DNA from: Hippasteria phrygiana
Taxonomy: Eukaryota > Echinodermata > Asteroidea > Valvatida > Goniasteridae
Reading direction: 5' to 3'
NCBI GenBank assembly: GCA_037893225.1
Contig: JAZGUH010000085.1
Span: 310,001-374,000 of the forward strand
DNA length: 64,000 nt
The notes beneath the pieces were generated by a model. The model was not told where the DNA came from and searched no databases. It worked only from the letters and a program-made list of their open reading frames with translations. This document shows positions 1 through 12,298 of the stretch, piece after piece (position 1 is the stretch's first letter; the number at the start of each line of letters is the position of its first letter). The position numbers and the translations under genes are program-made.

Positions 1-296
1 TATCACTCAGTATACCACGAACATTTGTATTGCTAACGTGGACAAAGAGTCTAGACGTCGGGCTCATATACATGTACTCAATTGATAGACTCTACGCATA
101 GTCATGCGATGTCAGTATAGTATACCATGAACAGTTGTATTGCGAACGTGGAAAAGGAGTCTAGACCAATTCTTACGGCAAAATAAACCAAGAAACTTAG
201 TTTTTGTTTCGAATATTTTCACGATTTTTTTCTTTTTAGGTGTTTTGGGCCTTTTTCTAGTGAGTGAACGCAAAAAAAAAACTAAAACAGTTCACC

Positions 297-1398
297 AATC
301 TTAAGATCGGACATACATGTAGGCCTAAGTTTTTGAAGATCATCATTCGGTGTCATACACTTTACGTCTTGTCATTTCCAAAGCCTAAAAAAAAAACCAA
401 AATAAACTAAATTATACAAGTTAATTCGCCAAGTACACAAGAATGGCCCCCCCCCCCCCAAAAAAAAAGGAAAGAAAAGTTTATATTAATGATAGTTGTT
501 CAAAAATCTATGGGGTTATATCACTGGGAAATCATAGGCCTACATGTACATGTACTTCCAATGTGGGAAGTAGGCCTACATGTACATGCGGATCAATTTT
601 TTTAACGAGCCCAAACATGCGTCATGATTTCTCATGAACTTAATTTTAAAAAGGAGTTCGTATATATCCAACAAAACCTATCGCGCGGTACGAGTTGTCT
701 TAACTCGTACCCCGGACAACTCGCGCCCCGGACAACTCGCACAACTCGTACCTTCGCCAACTCGTACCTTCGCCAACTCGTACCTTCGCCAACTCGTACC
801 TTCGCCAACTCGTACCTTCGCCAACTCGTACCTTCGCCAACTCGTACCTTCGCCAACTCGTACCTTCGCCAACTCGTACCTTCGCCAACTCGTATCTTGG
901 CCAACTCGTACCTTCGCCAACTCGTACCTTCGCCAACTCGTACCTTCGCCAACTCGTACCTCTAATTAAGACAACTCGTACCGCGCGATAGGTTTTGTTG
1001 GATATATACAAATTCCTTTTTAAAATTAAGTTGATGAGAAATCATGACGCATGTTTCGGCTCGTTAAAAAAATTTATCCGCATGTACATGTACGTGTAGG
1101 CCTACTTCCCACATTGGAAGTACATGTACATTTAGGCCTATGATTTCCCAGCGATATAACCCGATAGATTTTTGAACAACTATCATTAATATAAACTTTT
1201 CTTTCATTTTTTTTTGGGGGTGGCCATTCTTGAGAACTTGGCGAATTAACTTGTATTTGATATAATTTTGTTTATTTTGGGGTTTTTTTTAGGCTTCGGA
1301 AATGACAAAGAGGACCTCTGGGCAAGACGTAAAGTGTATGACACCGAATGATGATCTTCAAAAACTTAGGCCTACATGTATGTCCGATCTTAAGAATG
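297..1398. mobile_element. Fold-back element with 16-bp minisatellite core, copy 1
   Basis: Long inverted arms (about 297-700 and 980-1398) share TTAAGATCGG, a TTTGAAGATCATCATTCGGT block, AGTTAATTCGCCAAG and ACAAAACCTATCGCGCGGTA in inverse orientation. The loop is a tandem array. There is no coding capacity, so it is presumably mobilised in trans or is a structural relic. Confidence 0.75.
742..966. repeat. 16-bp minisatellite, about 14 copies
   Basis: Head-to-tail CCAACTCGTACCTTCG units, one variant near 890 (TATCTTGG). The period is not a multiple of 3, so overlapping frames on both strands read through, giving spurious ORFs. Confidence 0.95.
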
Positions 1399-2036
1399 GG
1401 GGCCCATTTTTTGGGGGCGTTAACTACCTTCTATTTATTATCTCTTATTATCTCTTATTTCTTTTCTTTTTTTGGGGGGGGGGAGTGGGGATCTTGTTTT
1501 CTTTATTTAAAACAGCGGATGATTCAATGTAACTAGTTTAATTATTTGTTTATATCTTGATTACCAGTTATTTTTTAGCAAAACGTATAATTTATGGAGT
1601 TTTGAAGGATCCAAACTAACTCATTATTCAACCAATCATCTCTCATAATTATTGTGGTGGCGTGGCATCCATTTGATTTGGAGTTGGAAGTATGGTGAGA
1701 TCATAGTAAATTAAGTCCTATTCACGAATTTGACAAAGCAAGAATGTGCCACGCTAAATGCATACATTACCAGTAACGTGCGGCAAGTTCAAAGGCGGAT
1801 GTCTCAATACTTGGGGCCTATATTTTGTAGGCCTGTGCATTCAAATAATCACACACCATCAAATAAATTACTCCAAGCAAATACCTGTAATACTGAGAGC
1901 ACTGACCATTTCCGCTGCCCCAGTATCTGAACAACATTCACTTTCTCAAGATCAATATTCCCGCCCGCTCTTTGATCATACCGCGGAGTTCCGTCGCAGT
2001 GTACAAACCGCAGCTCACATTCCATTGAAAGAGTAA

Positions 2037-2205
2037 AGCCCGGTTCATACTTCATGCGAATGCAAAGCGAATTTATGACGTCAACGCCAATCATTCGCGC
2101 TGCGAATTCGCAAAAGTTGAACACATTTCAACTTGTGCGAAGCTTCGCTGCGAATGTTTCATGACGCCAAATTCGCTTCGCATTCGCATGAAGTATGAAC
2201 CGGGC
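2037..2205. mobile_element. Harbinger-type MITE, TAA target duplication
   Basis: Terminal inverted repeats start AGCCCGGTTCATACTTCATG and extend about 30 bp. The 3-bp TAA lies on both sides (2034-2036, 2206-2208), the PIF/Harbinger signature. Length 169 bp. Confidence 0.85.
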
Positions 2206-2560
2206 TTAACAAGATAGCCAAGATAAGATATAAACAGCATATTGGTCGGCCACATTATTGACAATTTCCATTCACTGCATTTTGGTTGACGCATTGTTTT
2301 CAAAACACCGCCAGACCGTTCGGATCTTTTGGGTCGAAACAGAGTTGGAAATGGATCAATTTGTCTTTATTTATTTACTTATTTTTGGTCTGAAATTTTA
2401 CTTTGAATTTTTCACCTTAAGTTTTGGGTACCCGAACTGGAAAAATGGATCCGGGTATTGAAGCCGGCATTCGGGTACCCGGATACCCGGAACAGGCCTA
2501 ATAGTTTGGCTATGACACCACAAGTCCACCCTGTACATGTACTTTAGTGTGGACTTTCCT

Positions 2561-3425
2561 AACATAGGTACACCAGTGTCTGAAACGTGCTGAAGTGCAC
2601 TGCATGCACTGTGAATCATGTGAAATTCAAATTAGGCCGAAAAGTAAAAACTTTATTAAAGAATACAAAGTAAAAACCAACAACAATGCTAGAGTACACT
2701 CCAAGACCATTCCTGTCAAACTAAACACAGCTCTATGGTCATACCCCATACCCTAGCTGAACCCCCACAGTTTTAGATTATTAACATACAAAGATGATTT
2801 ACATGCCTTCACAAATGTATTTACAAGTCTGGTCTTGGTCTTGGACTGTCGGTCTCGGTCTTGGTCTTGGTCTCGGACTGTCGGTCTCCGTCTTGGTCTC
2901 GGACTGCCTGGTCTTGACTACAACACTGACACCATGTCATGACAGCGTTCTACTCACCAGGGTCATCTGGTATTAATCACCAATGTCATTTCCTTGGTCA
3001 AATTCACCGCTGACGAATTGTGAAAAAACATCACACAACTTCGTCGAACTATCTGCCACTGTTCTAGCGTACCACGGCTTAACAACCTTCTTCGCCGTAC
3101 GAATGCTAACGCACACAAATATAGCCACATTCGTGTGTTTCAGCAAATAAAAGCAACAAATTCGTCACTCGAAAATCAGCTTTTCAGGAATGGTGGGGTT
3201 GGCGTGAAACAGCTGGGTGGTTCCAAAACTACTTCGGCTGACATGCCATAAAAACGAAGTACGGGTACCAAATTGCACAAAAAGCTTCATGTAGGCGCAA
3301 TTTCAGTCGTTTCGTATATATATATATAATGCTGCTACCGTAGCTGAAGCACACCAATTTTTGTTTAGCGACTGTGTATTATACTACGAAAAGCGCCGAG
3401 CTCATACTCAATTAGACTTTACGCA
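2561..3425. repeat. Module C
   Basis: It separates A from A' and recurs at 26777-27622 with high identity. It contains short GGTCTTGGTCTCGGACTGTC tandem words near 2830-2905 and a TATATA run at 3318. No coding sequence is supported. Confidence 0.8.
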
Positions 3426-3730
3426 CAGTCATGCAATATCACTCAGTATACCATGAACATTTGTATTGCTAACGTGGACAAAGAGTCTAGACGTCGGGCT
3501 CATATACATGTACTCAATTGATAGACTCTACGCATAGTCATGCGATGTCAGTATAGTATACCATGAACAGTTGTATTGCGAACGTGGAAAAGGAGTCTAG
3601 ACCAATTCTTACGGCAAAATAAACCAAGAAACTTAGTTTTTGTTTCGAATATTTTCACGATTTTTTTCTTTTTAGGTGTTTTGGGCCTTTTTCTAGTGAG
3701 TGAACGCAAAAAAAAACTAAAACAGTTCAC

Positions 3731-4808
3731 CAATCTTAAGATCGGACATAGGCCTAAGTTTTTGAAGATCATCATTCGGTGTCATACACTTTACGTCTTG
3801 TCATTTCCAAAGCCTAAAAAAAAACCTAAAATAAACTAAATTATACAAGTTAATTCGCCAAGTTCACAAGAATGCCCCCCCCCCAAAAAAAAAAGGAAAG
3901 AAAAGTTTATATTAATGATAGTTGTTCAAAAATCTATCGGGTTATATCGCTGGGAAATCATAGGCCTACATGTACATGTACTTCCAATGTGGGAAGTAGG
4001 CCTACATGTACATGCGGATCAATTTTATTAACGAGCCCAAACATGCGTCATGATTTCTCATGAACTTAATTTTAAAAAGTAGTTCGTATATATCCAACAA
4101 AACCTATCGCGCGGTACGAGTTGTCTTAACTCATACCCCGGACAACTCGCGCCCCGGACAACTCGCACAACTCGTAGCTTCGCCAACTCGTACCTTCGCC
4201 AACTCGTACCTTCGCCAACTCGTACCTTCGCCAACTCGTACCTTCGCCAACTCGTACCTTCGCCAACTCGTACCTTCGCCAACTCGTACCTTCGCCAACT
4301 CGTACCTTCGCCAACTCGTACCTTCGCCAACTCGTACCTTCGCCAACTCGTACCTTCGCCAACTCGTACCTTCGCCAACTCGTACCGCGCGATAGGTTTT
4401 GTTGGATATATACAAATTCCTTTTTAAAATTAAGTTGATGAGAAATCATGACGCATGTTTGGGCTCGTTAAAAAAATTGATCCGCATGTACATGTACATG
4501 TACATGTAGGCCTACTTCCCACATTGGAAGTACATGTACATGTAGGCCTATGATTTCCCAGCGATATAACCCGATAGATTTTTGAACAACTATCATTAAT
4601 ATAAACTTTTCTTTCATTTTTTTGGGGGGGTGGCCATTCTTGAGAACTTGGCGAGTTAACTTGTATTTGATATAATTTTGTTTATTTTGGGGTTTTTTTT
4701 AGGCTTCGGAAATGACAAAGAGGACCTCTGGGCAAGATGTAAAGTGTATGACACCGAATGATGATCTTCAAAAACTTAGGCCTACATGTATGTCCGATCT
4801 GAAGAATG
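3731..4808. mobile_element. Fold-back element with 16-bp minisatellite core, copy 2
   Basis: The counterpart of 297-1398 inside module A'. The arms are intact and the loop array differs by a few point changes. Confidence 0.75.
4166..4386. repeat. 16-bp minisatellite, about 13-14 copies
   Basis: Same unit as 742-966 and more homogeneous. The array length is almost unchanged between the duplicates. Confidence 0.95.
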
Positions 4809-5595
4809 GGGACCTGTTTTAGTTGTTTTTTTGCGTTCACTCATTGGCAAAGTACATGTAGTTTGGGTCACTTGGTTAAATCATTGGATGTTGTATAGCA
4901 GACGGCCAAGATGTAAAGTGTATAAGATCTTAAAAACTTATGTCTGATCTTAAGAATGGGGGCCCATTTTTTGGGGGCGTTAACTACCTTCTATATATTA
5001 TCTCTTATTATCTCTTATTTCTTTTCTTTTTTGGGGGGGGGGAGTGGGGATCTTGTTTTCTTTATTTAAAACAGCGGATGATTCAATGTAACTAGTTTAA
5101 TTATTTGTTTATATCTTGATTACCAGTTATTTTTTAGCAAAACGTATAATTTATGGAGTTTTGAAGGATCCAAACTAACTCATTATTCAACCAATCATCT
5201 CTCATAATTATTGTGGTGGCGTGGCATCCATTTGATTTGGAGTTGGAAGTACGGTGAGATCATAGTAAATTAAGTCCTATTCACGAATTTGACAAAGCAA
5301 GAATGTGCCACGCTAAATGCGTACATTACCAGTAACGTGCGGCAAGTTCAAAGGCGGATGTCTCAATACTTGGGGCCTATATTTTGTAGGCCTGTGCATT
5401 CAAATAATCACACACCATCAAATAAATTACTCCAAGCAAATACCTGTAATACTGAGAGCACTGACCATTTCCGCTGCCCCAGTATCTGAACAACATTCAC
5501 TTTCTCAAGGTCAATATTCCCGCCCGCTCTTTGATCATACCGCGGAGTTCCGTCGCAGTGTACAAACCACAGCTCACATTCCATTGAAAGAGTAA

Positions 5596-5765
5596 AGCCC
5601 GGTTCATACTTCATGCGAATGCAAAGCGCATTGATGACGTCAACGCCAATCATTCGCGCTGCGAATTCGCAAAAGTTGAACACATTTCAACTTGTGCGAA
5701 GCTTCGCTGCGAATGTTTCATGACGCCAAATTCGCTTCGCATTCGCATGAAGTATGAACCGGGCT
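5596..5765. mobile_element. Harbinger-type MITE in module A'
   Basis: Same element and same TAA flanks as 2037-2205. It was carried along by duplication rather than inserted separately. Confidence 0.85.
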
Positions 5766-6119
5766 TAACAAGATAGCCAAGATAAGATATAAACAGCATA
5801 TTGGTCGGCCACATTATTGACAATTTCCATTCACTGCATTTTGGTTGACGCATTGTTTTCAAAACACCGCCAGACCGTTCGGATCTTTTGGGTCGAAACA
5901 GAGTTGGAAATGGATCAATTTGTCTTTATTTATTTACTTATTTTTGGTTTGAAATTTTACTTTGAATTTTTCACCTTAAGTTTTGGGTACCCGAACCAGA
6001 AAAATTGATCCGGGTATTGAAGCCGGCATTCGGGTACCCGGATACCCGGAACAGGCCTAATAGTTTGGCTATGACACCACAAGTCCACCCTGTACATGTA
6101 CTTTAGTGTGGACTTTCCT

Positions 6120-6782
6120 TTGTTTTCATGTAGTTAAGAAAAATGGAGACAAAAGCTGAATGTTTTTTTACCGTGATCCCCTGAGGCTTAAATGTAGTGT
6201 ACACGATTGGTAATCCTCCAATTTCTTTTTACTGAATTATTACGTTATACCTTAGTAGACTTAAGTTAATAGTAGTCTCAATCATCCTGTGAAATGATGG
6301 CACCAGGTGTGCTGTCGTTGTCAAGCAAAGTGGAAATGAATATTCGTTTTCCAACGATTTCCAGCTGGAAATCGTTGGAAAACTGCCCTGTAGCCATTAC
6401 TCATGGCGCGCCCCGGACATGATGACGCCATGGCATATCCGGGGCGCGTCACAAGCTCAGATAGCCATGCGTGCCTTGAATAAAGGCTACCATCCGCCCG
6501 ACGGTTGAAAACGAGCGTAGTTTTTCTCTCGTTTTTTTCGCTATCTAACAACGCAGTGGAATGATATTTCCTATAAAAAACTAACCCCCAAATCCGCCCA
6601 TTTCTGAAAACTGCAACAATGACCAATCATGTACACTGCCTTTAAGTGTTCCACTTCATTTTGCGACAGATAACACTAACCCAAAAATGCCTCTGAAGCC
6701 CTTTTTCATAGAGGGGGAAACCCGATGTGGACATGTGCAAGTCCACATAAAGTTTATCTCCTGCTTCGTGTGGACCTCTTTT
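6120..6782. other. Non-coding stretch with palindromes
   Basis: It contains a perfect palindrome (6346-6383) and an inverted GC-rich pair (GCGCCCCGGA near 6408, TCCGGGGCGC near 6438). Nothing else was recognised. Confidence 0.5.
6346..6383. repeat. Perfect 38-bp palindrome
   Basis: Self-complementary without a loop, centred on CAGCTG (GATTTCCAGCTGGAAATC). Confidence 0.9.
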
Positions 6783-7150
6783 TTTTTGGCGATTGTGTAG
6801 TGTAGGGCCCCTCTTTAGTTTTGATGAAATTAGATGCAAGGGTATTTTTTCTCATTCCAAAATGACTTTTTCTACCTAAAGCAGACTTCTCTCAATTCTA
6901 TTGACATCGTTTTTTGTAATTTTGAACAGTTTATTTCAGTAGCTTTACGGCAGTTGCTATGCGAATGAATGCGGTTTTGCGTGTTTACTGTGCGTCGCAG
7001 TGAACGCCATCTTTATTTTCGCATTGCGTTTTGTCGTCCTCATCTCCGCTTTACCACAAAATTTCCCTCAAAACTAAAACCCTGCCCTTTATCTACGGCA
7101 TATGTACCTGTTGGTTTGTAATGTCGCTAACTAGTTTGGTAATTCCAATA
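6783..7150. repeat. MITE fragment, GGCGATTGTGTAG family
   Basis: It shares its start (GGCGATTGTGTAGTGTAGGG) and about 370 bp with the element at 39924-40695 and the fragment at 41250-41471. The 3' terminal repeat is missing here. Confidence 0.7.
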
Positions 7151-7651
7151 AATCATTGATTTAAATCATGATTTAAATCACTGGAAAAAAATCACTAATA
7201 AAAATCACGTTTTTTTTTTTTTTGTAAAAACAATTTCTGTTATTCAAACCTGACTTTCTTTAACTTTAAATCGCTTATACTCACTCTAAAGGGATGTATA
7301 AGACCAGTTTCCTGAAACAGTGTACTACATTTATCTTGGGTACAATGCATATGATTCTGAAGTACATGTACATTGTGTGTGTAATGTACTACCTGATACA
7401 GTATTCATCTCTTGGTATGTACATAGGTTTAAATAACTTGATGCATGTAATGCGCCTATCAATTGATAACCCCCGACCTGATCTGACCCGCCCGCCCCCA
7501 CCCCACCCCAAACCCGACCCCCCTCCCTCCCCCCTCCCTTCCCCCCACCCCCGCCCGGCCCTTTCCCAAACAAAACTAACAGCTATTAAGTAATAAACTG
7601 ATCAGACGAAAAGCATTTGGGTTACGGTCATTTAATAAGTGTGGCACACGG
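7151..7651. other. Low-complexity non-coding stretch
   Basis: It includes a GATTTAAATC palindrome pair (~7160-7182), an A/T-rich run and a C-rich tract at 7480-7565. The open frames there are composition artefacts. Confidence 0.6.
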
Positions 7652-8706
7652 TAGTGCTGGGCGATACGACGATAAAATCGCGATGATGCGATATTCGCCG
7701 CCCAAAAATCGAAATCGGCTACATGTTTTTTTAAACCGAAAAATTGAGATATCGCCAATTTTTTTCGGAATCCCTATTTTCCCTTAAAAATCAGTGATAC
7801 TTCTTGTTACCAGCAAATTCGCTAATATTAATTTCCTTGTAAGCGAGGTTCAAGTCGAAGTGACATCATCCTTTCGAACTTTTTATTTATAGTGTAAATA
7901 ATGCGCCTATTAATTGCTTAATTGCAATTCGTTCGGTTTAAAGTCTAAATTTATAATAATGGACAACTTGAGCTGTCAGTAAATCTGCGATAAGATGCAA
8001 AATCTATTAAAACGTTCTAAATGTCTAAACAATCAGCGTACTCCGCACTTCATTGTAATATTTAGTTTCATTCACATGCAAATTAGCCAGCCCAGCTTTG
8101 GCCATTTGAAGCACGATATGTGGGAAAGAGACCCCCCCCCCCTTGTGTCGTTCATTGTGTTCCCGGAATCTCAGGAATTCTTTTCAGAAATCTAGAGAGG
8201 TATGTTAGGTAACAATAGTCTGTGTGTATAGGGTAATGGCTCTGGCTGGTGGCGGTAACAAAGAAAAGGCTTTGATCCAGACATCCCCAGACTAAGCTAG
8301 GCCTTTTCACACTAGACAAAATCTCGGGGGCGGCCCCGGAAACGCTCATGCCTAACCCCGGGGCGAGCTCGCCCTGGGGTTGGCTGAGGTAGGTTTGCGC
8401 GATACGAGTGTGAAACGACGCGGGTTTGAACTCGGGGGTGAAAACACTGGGGCGAGTTCGCCCCGGGGTTCGGCGCTCTAATGTGAAAAGGCCTTTAGAC
8501 TACGCTGTTTCTCAATATTGATGGCTGGCCTAAGAACGGCCTCAAACAATGACTGGCGACAAACACGTCCGCCGATTATGTAGTTATGAACAAACTTTTG
8601 CGACATTTCAATCATGCTGAAATTTGTTGACGATTTTATCGCCATATCGGCGATATCGCGAGGTAAAAAAATCGACTACGAAAAAAAATCAATATCGTCA
8701 GCCCTA
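7652..8706. mobile_element. Non-autonomous hAT-type element
   Basis: Ends TAGTGCTGGGCGATACG and, inverted, TAGGGCTGACGATATTG. Flanking 8-mers GCACACGG (7644) and GCGCACGG (8707) agree at 7 of 8 bases, a hAT-like duplication. No transposase frame. It carries nested MITEs. An inverted partial relative lies at 26130-26394. Confidence 0.7.
8299..8494. mobile_element. Nested GC-rich MITE
   Basis: Terminal repeats AGGCCTTTTCACA and TGTGAAAAGGCCT. The GC-rich interior has repeated CCCCGGGGCGAG-type words. It is inserted in the hAT-type element. Confidence 0.75.
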
Positions 8707-9054
8707 GCGCACGGTCATCTTTTTAAAGAATACATGTCCGCAGTTCACTTTTAACAATGTAGGGCCTACCACACAAATGAATTTCCTGTGTTCCTTTTCC
8801 AGCAAAATCTAAAATAGCAAAAGTACAATTATTATTAAACTTGATAAATTGAATGAATTTGTTCATTCCTTTTCCAGCAACGTCTAAAATAAAGTCGTCA
8901 AAGAGTACAATTAATTAGGCCTAACCAGCTAACGTTAGGATCAAAGCACATCAATCAGTTTACGGCCCGGACCATTTCAGACCCTGATTGACTATGACTA
9001 TGACTATAGCCGTATAGGTACGACTTGACTTCTGTGTAAAGGTAGGAGTTGTCT
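8707..9054. other. No gene seen
   Basis: It has a short imperfect direct repeat (TTCCTTTTCCAGCAA at about 8790 and 8866) and otherwise plain AT-rich sequence. Confidence 0.5.
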
Positions 9055-9067
9055 TGAAGTTGAATGA

Positions 9068-9130
9068 AGGTACGAGTTGGCCAAGGTACGAGTTGGCCAA
9101 GGTACGAGTTGGCCAAGGTACGAGTTGCCC
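9068..9130. repeat. 16-bp minisatellite, four copies
   Basis: Units of AAGGTACGAGTTGGCC, one or two bases different from the fold-back core unit at 742-966 read on the other strand. Confidence 0.9.
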
Positions 9131-9990
9131 TACCCCTAGAACTATGGGGTTCCGACAGGAACCCCATCGAAAGACACCGATTTTTCCCATAGGCTAGTAC
9201 AGCAAGAATAAGAAAGTCATTCCCATGCAATCACGTTTCTACATTGTACACGAGAATTACTGCACGGTTTTCCCCAAAAATCATAATATGCCTCATTTAC
9301 ATCCTCACCTTGCTTGCGCCAAGTCAATTTTCGCCTGAAACAGTTCCAATTTGCAGAAAACAAATGACAAAAATCTTCAGTCGTTCCGAAGCGAACACAC
9401 ACACAAACCATCGAGGAAGCCGCACACACGAAGCTCCTATTTGGTATCCCGGCATGCATCCTGCCGGGTCATGTGCGGGGGGGCCGTGGGTCGGTCAAGT
9501 CATGATTATTCATCGAAAATTTGAAGCGCGGTACGACAGGCAATGCATGCAGACGGTATATAACGGACACGCGGCAGTTGCCTGCCGTACCGCGCTTCAA
9601 ATTTTCGATGAATAATCATGACTTGACCGACCCACGGCCCCCCCGCACATGACCCGGCAGGATGCATGCCGGGATACCAAATAGGAGCTTCGTGTGTGCG
9701 GCTTCCTCGATGGTGTGTGTGTGTGTTCGCTTCGGAACGACTGAAGATTTTTGTCATTTTTTTTCTGCAAATTGGAACCGTTTCAGGCGAAAATTGACTT
9801 GGCGCAAGCAAGGTGAGGATGTAAATGAGGCATATTATGATTTTTGGGGAAAACCGTGCAGTAATTCTCGTGTACAATGTAGAAACGTGATTGCATGGGA
9901 ATGACTTTCTTATTCTTGCTGTACTAGCCTATGGGAAAAATCGGCGTCTTTCTATGGGGTTCCTGTCGGAACCCCATAGTTTTAGGGGTA
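9131..9990. mobile_element. Long palindromic element 1
   Basis: Arms of about 410 bp (9131-9545, 9587-9990) with a short loop. Because the arms are near-identical, mirrored 123-codon frames appear at 9244-9615 and 9506-9877. These are symmetry artefacts. It shares end sequence (CTATGGGGTTCC, CCCATAGGCTAG) with the next element. Confidence 0.8.
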
Positions 9991-10000
9991 CGAGTTGCCC

Positions 10001-10910
10001 TACCCTAGAACTATGGGGTTCCCGACAGGAACCCCATAGAAAGACGCCGATTTTTCCCATAGGCTAGTACAGCAAGAATAAGAAAGTCATTCCCATGCAC
10101 CCACGTTTGACATGTGCGCACGAAAACCGCTGATGAACGGTTTTCCCCAAAAATCCCACTCAGCCACATTTACATCCTCACCTTGTGTGCGCCAAGCAAA
10201 AGATCGCCTGAAGCGGTTCCAATTTTCGAAAAAAGTGAAAAAATATCTCCGATCCGTACCGACAGCAAATGACACGACATGCCCGATGCGACTGTTGCCG
10301 GCCGGCTGGGTCATGTGCGCGGGTCGGACCAGACAAGCTCATGATTATTCATGTCAAAAATCTAAAGTACGGCGCGCACTGCAGTCGTGTCCGTTACCGG
10401 CCGCATCGCGCGCATCGATCACTATGTATACACTGGAAACATGTACATGCGTACTTGTATGTAGTGATCGATGCACGCGATGCGGACGGCCGGTAACCAT
10501 GGTAACGGAGCGCGGACACGACAGCAGTGCATGCCGTGAGCGCCGTACTTCAGATTTTTGACATGAATAATCATGAGCTTGTCTGGTACGACCCGCGCAC
10601 ATGACCCGGATGGCCGGCAACAGTCGTATCGTGCATGTCGTGTCATTTGCTGTCAGTACGGATCGGAGATATTTTTTCACTTTTTTCGAAAAATTGGAAC
10701 CGCTTCAGGCGATCTTTTGCTTGGCGCACACAAGGTGAGGATGTAAATGTGGCCGAGTGGGATTTTGGGGGAAAACCGTTCGGCGGTTTTCGTGTGCACA
10801 TGTGTCAAACGTGGGTGCATGGGAATGACTTTCTTATTCTTGCTGTAGGCCTACTACTACTAGCCTATGGGAAAAATCTGCGTCTTTCTAGGAGTTCCTG
10901 TGTCGGGGTA
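10001..10910. mobile_element. Long palindromic element 2
   Basis: Arms about 10001-10425 and 10470-10910 surround a loop with ACATGTACATGCG. The outer 250 bp are homologous to element 1 and the centre differs, so both belong to one family with diverged cores. Confidence 0.78.
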
Positions 10911-10967
10911 CGAGTTGCCCAAGGTACGAGTTGGTACGATGATGTCGAGTTGAAGGTACGAGTTGGC

Positions 10968-11799
10968 CTACTTCCAGAACTGTAAGGTTTTCACAAACTT
11001 TACAGAGAGACACATTGAACCTGCTGTGGACGATTTTCTTCCATAGTTTTGACCCTCAATAACTTTCTAGTCACGAAATTTTCTGCCCCAAGATTTCACA
11101 TGCCTTAACTTGATATGGCCATGTACACATAGGCTAGGTTCACTTCCTTGAAATGTAACTCAAAAAGTGAAATTTTACGGAAATTTCGCTTACCAAGACC
11201 ACATCAATCGCCAATCCGGAGTTTCGCATCCGTTTTTGTCGACTGAGGGCGCTTCAATGCTCTTGACCAACCACAGCGCGGCTTTCATAAACAACACGCG
11301 AGGCAAAAACACAGAAAACAGTCGTCTGAATATTTTTTTTAGGTTCGTACGGCATACTACTAGCAGCCGCGTTACCGCGCCGCTTTTTATGCGGTAACGC
11401 GGCTGCTAGTTTTTCTGATAACTGTTTCCTGCGAAAACAATCCGTCAATTTGGTGTGTTTTTGCCTCGCGTGTTGTTTATGAAAGCCGCGCTGTGGTTGG
11501 TCAAGAGCATTGAAGCGCCCTCAGTCGACAAAAACGGATGCGAAACTCCGGATTGGCGATTGATGTGGTCTTGGTAAGCGAAATTTCCGTAAAATTTCAC
11601 TTTTTGAGTTACATTTCAAGGAAGTGAACCTAGCCTATGTGTACATGGCCATATCAAGTTAAGGCATGTGAAATCTTGGGGCAGAAAATTTCGTGACTAG
11701 AAAGTTATTGAGGGTCAAAACTATGGAAGAAAATCGTCCACAGCAGGTTCAATGTGTCTCTCTGTAAGGTTTGTGAAAACCTTACAGTTCTGGAAGTAG
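10968..11799. mobile_element. Long palindromic element 3
   Basis: Near-perfect arms (10968-11305, 11463-11799) begin CTACTTCCAGAACTGTAAGG. A central hairpin is made of GCAGCCGCGTTACCGC. It is unrelated to elements 1-2 except for the abutting GTACGAGTTGG words. Confidence 0.8.
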
Positions 11800-11875
11800 A
11801 GTTGGCCAAGGTACATGTAGGGGAAGGCACTGTTCCAGAACAACCAAAACGACATCATCATGTATTACTGAAAGT

Positions 11876-12013
11876 GCACAAGGCCTTATTGAATAGGCAC
11901 AAGGCCTTATTGAATAGGCACAAGGCCTTATTGAATAGGCACAAGGCCTTATTGAATAGGCACAAGGCCTTATTGAATAGGCACAAGGCCTTATTGAATA
12001 CTAGGCACAAGGC
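11876..12013. repeat. 21-bp tandem repeat, about 6.5 copies
   Basis: Identical units of GCACAAGGCCTTATTGAATA plus G. The multiple-of-three period opens a frame reading HKALLNR repeats, with no sign of a real protein. Confidence 0.95.
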
Positions 12014-12062
12014 GCGATGCACGTGACGATGTCATTTTGGTGGTTCTTTATAAGTGCTTACC

Positions 12063-12222
12063 ACATAGACCATATCGCAAATACTGCCTGGTCGAGACGT
12101 CACAATGGTCACAAGGGATTGTGGGAAGGAAATGGGAGCGATTTTGGTGCGCGATTCTTTCGCACGTCCCTAGTAACCATTGTGACGTCTCATCCAGGCG
12201 GTATTTGCGATAAGGTCTATGT
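12063..12222. mobile_element. MITE with ~50-bp terminal inverted repeats
   Basis: Ends ACATAGACCATATCGCAAAT and, inverted, ACATAGACCTTATCGCAAAT. The arms continue to GACGTCACAATGGT. Confidence 0.75.
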
Positions 12223-12298
12223 AGGGCAGGCCTACGACGAGTTGACCCGTTAATACTAGTTTACCGTACATTACTACAAATTACAATGTATCAACGTT

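Larger units (their letters stand above)
1..2560. repeat. Duplicated module A, cut by the window start
   Basis: Nearly identical in order and content to 3437-6119. It contains a ~103-bp tandem duplication (GGGCTCATA... ending AGTCTAGAC), a fold-back element, a MITE and 1.1 kb of other sequence. No reading frame resembles a protein. Small differences between copies, mainly homopolymer lengths and one 200-bp insertion in A', suggest a recent event. Confidence 0.85.
3426..6119. repeat. Duplicated module A'
   Basis: Second copy of module A, collinear with 1-2560, plus an extra insertion near 4803-4960 that partly repeats fold-back arm sequence. It ends exactly where A ends (GGACTTTCCT), but the sequence beyond differs, which marks a junction. 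Confidence 0.85.

Noticed and set aside
624..1011. Overlapping ~110-codon frames on both strands
   Set aside because: All arise from the 16-bp minisatellite, whose units lack stops in several frames. No conserved protein features.
9244..9877. Two near-identical 123-residue proteins on opposite strands
   Set aside because: They are mirror images produced by the palindrome arms, with no domain and no splice context.
11754..12026. HKALLNR heptad-repeat protein
   Set aside because: The 21-bp tandem array keeps frame by chance. Flanks are repeat DNA and non-coding.
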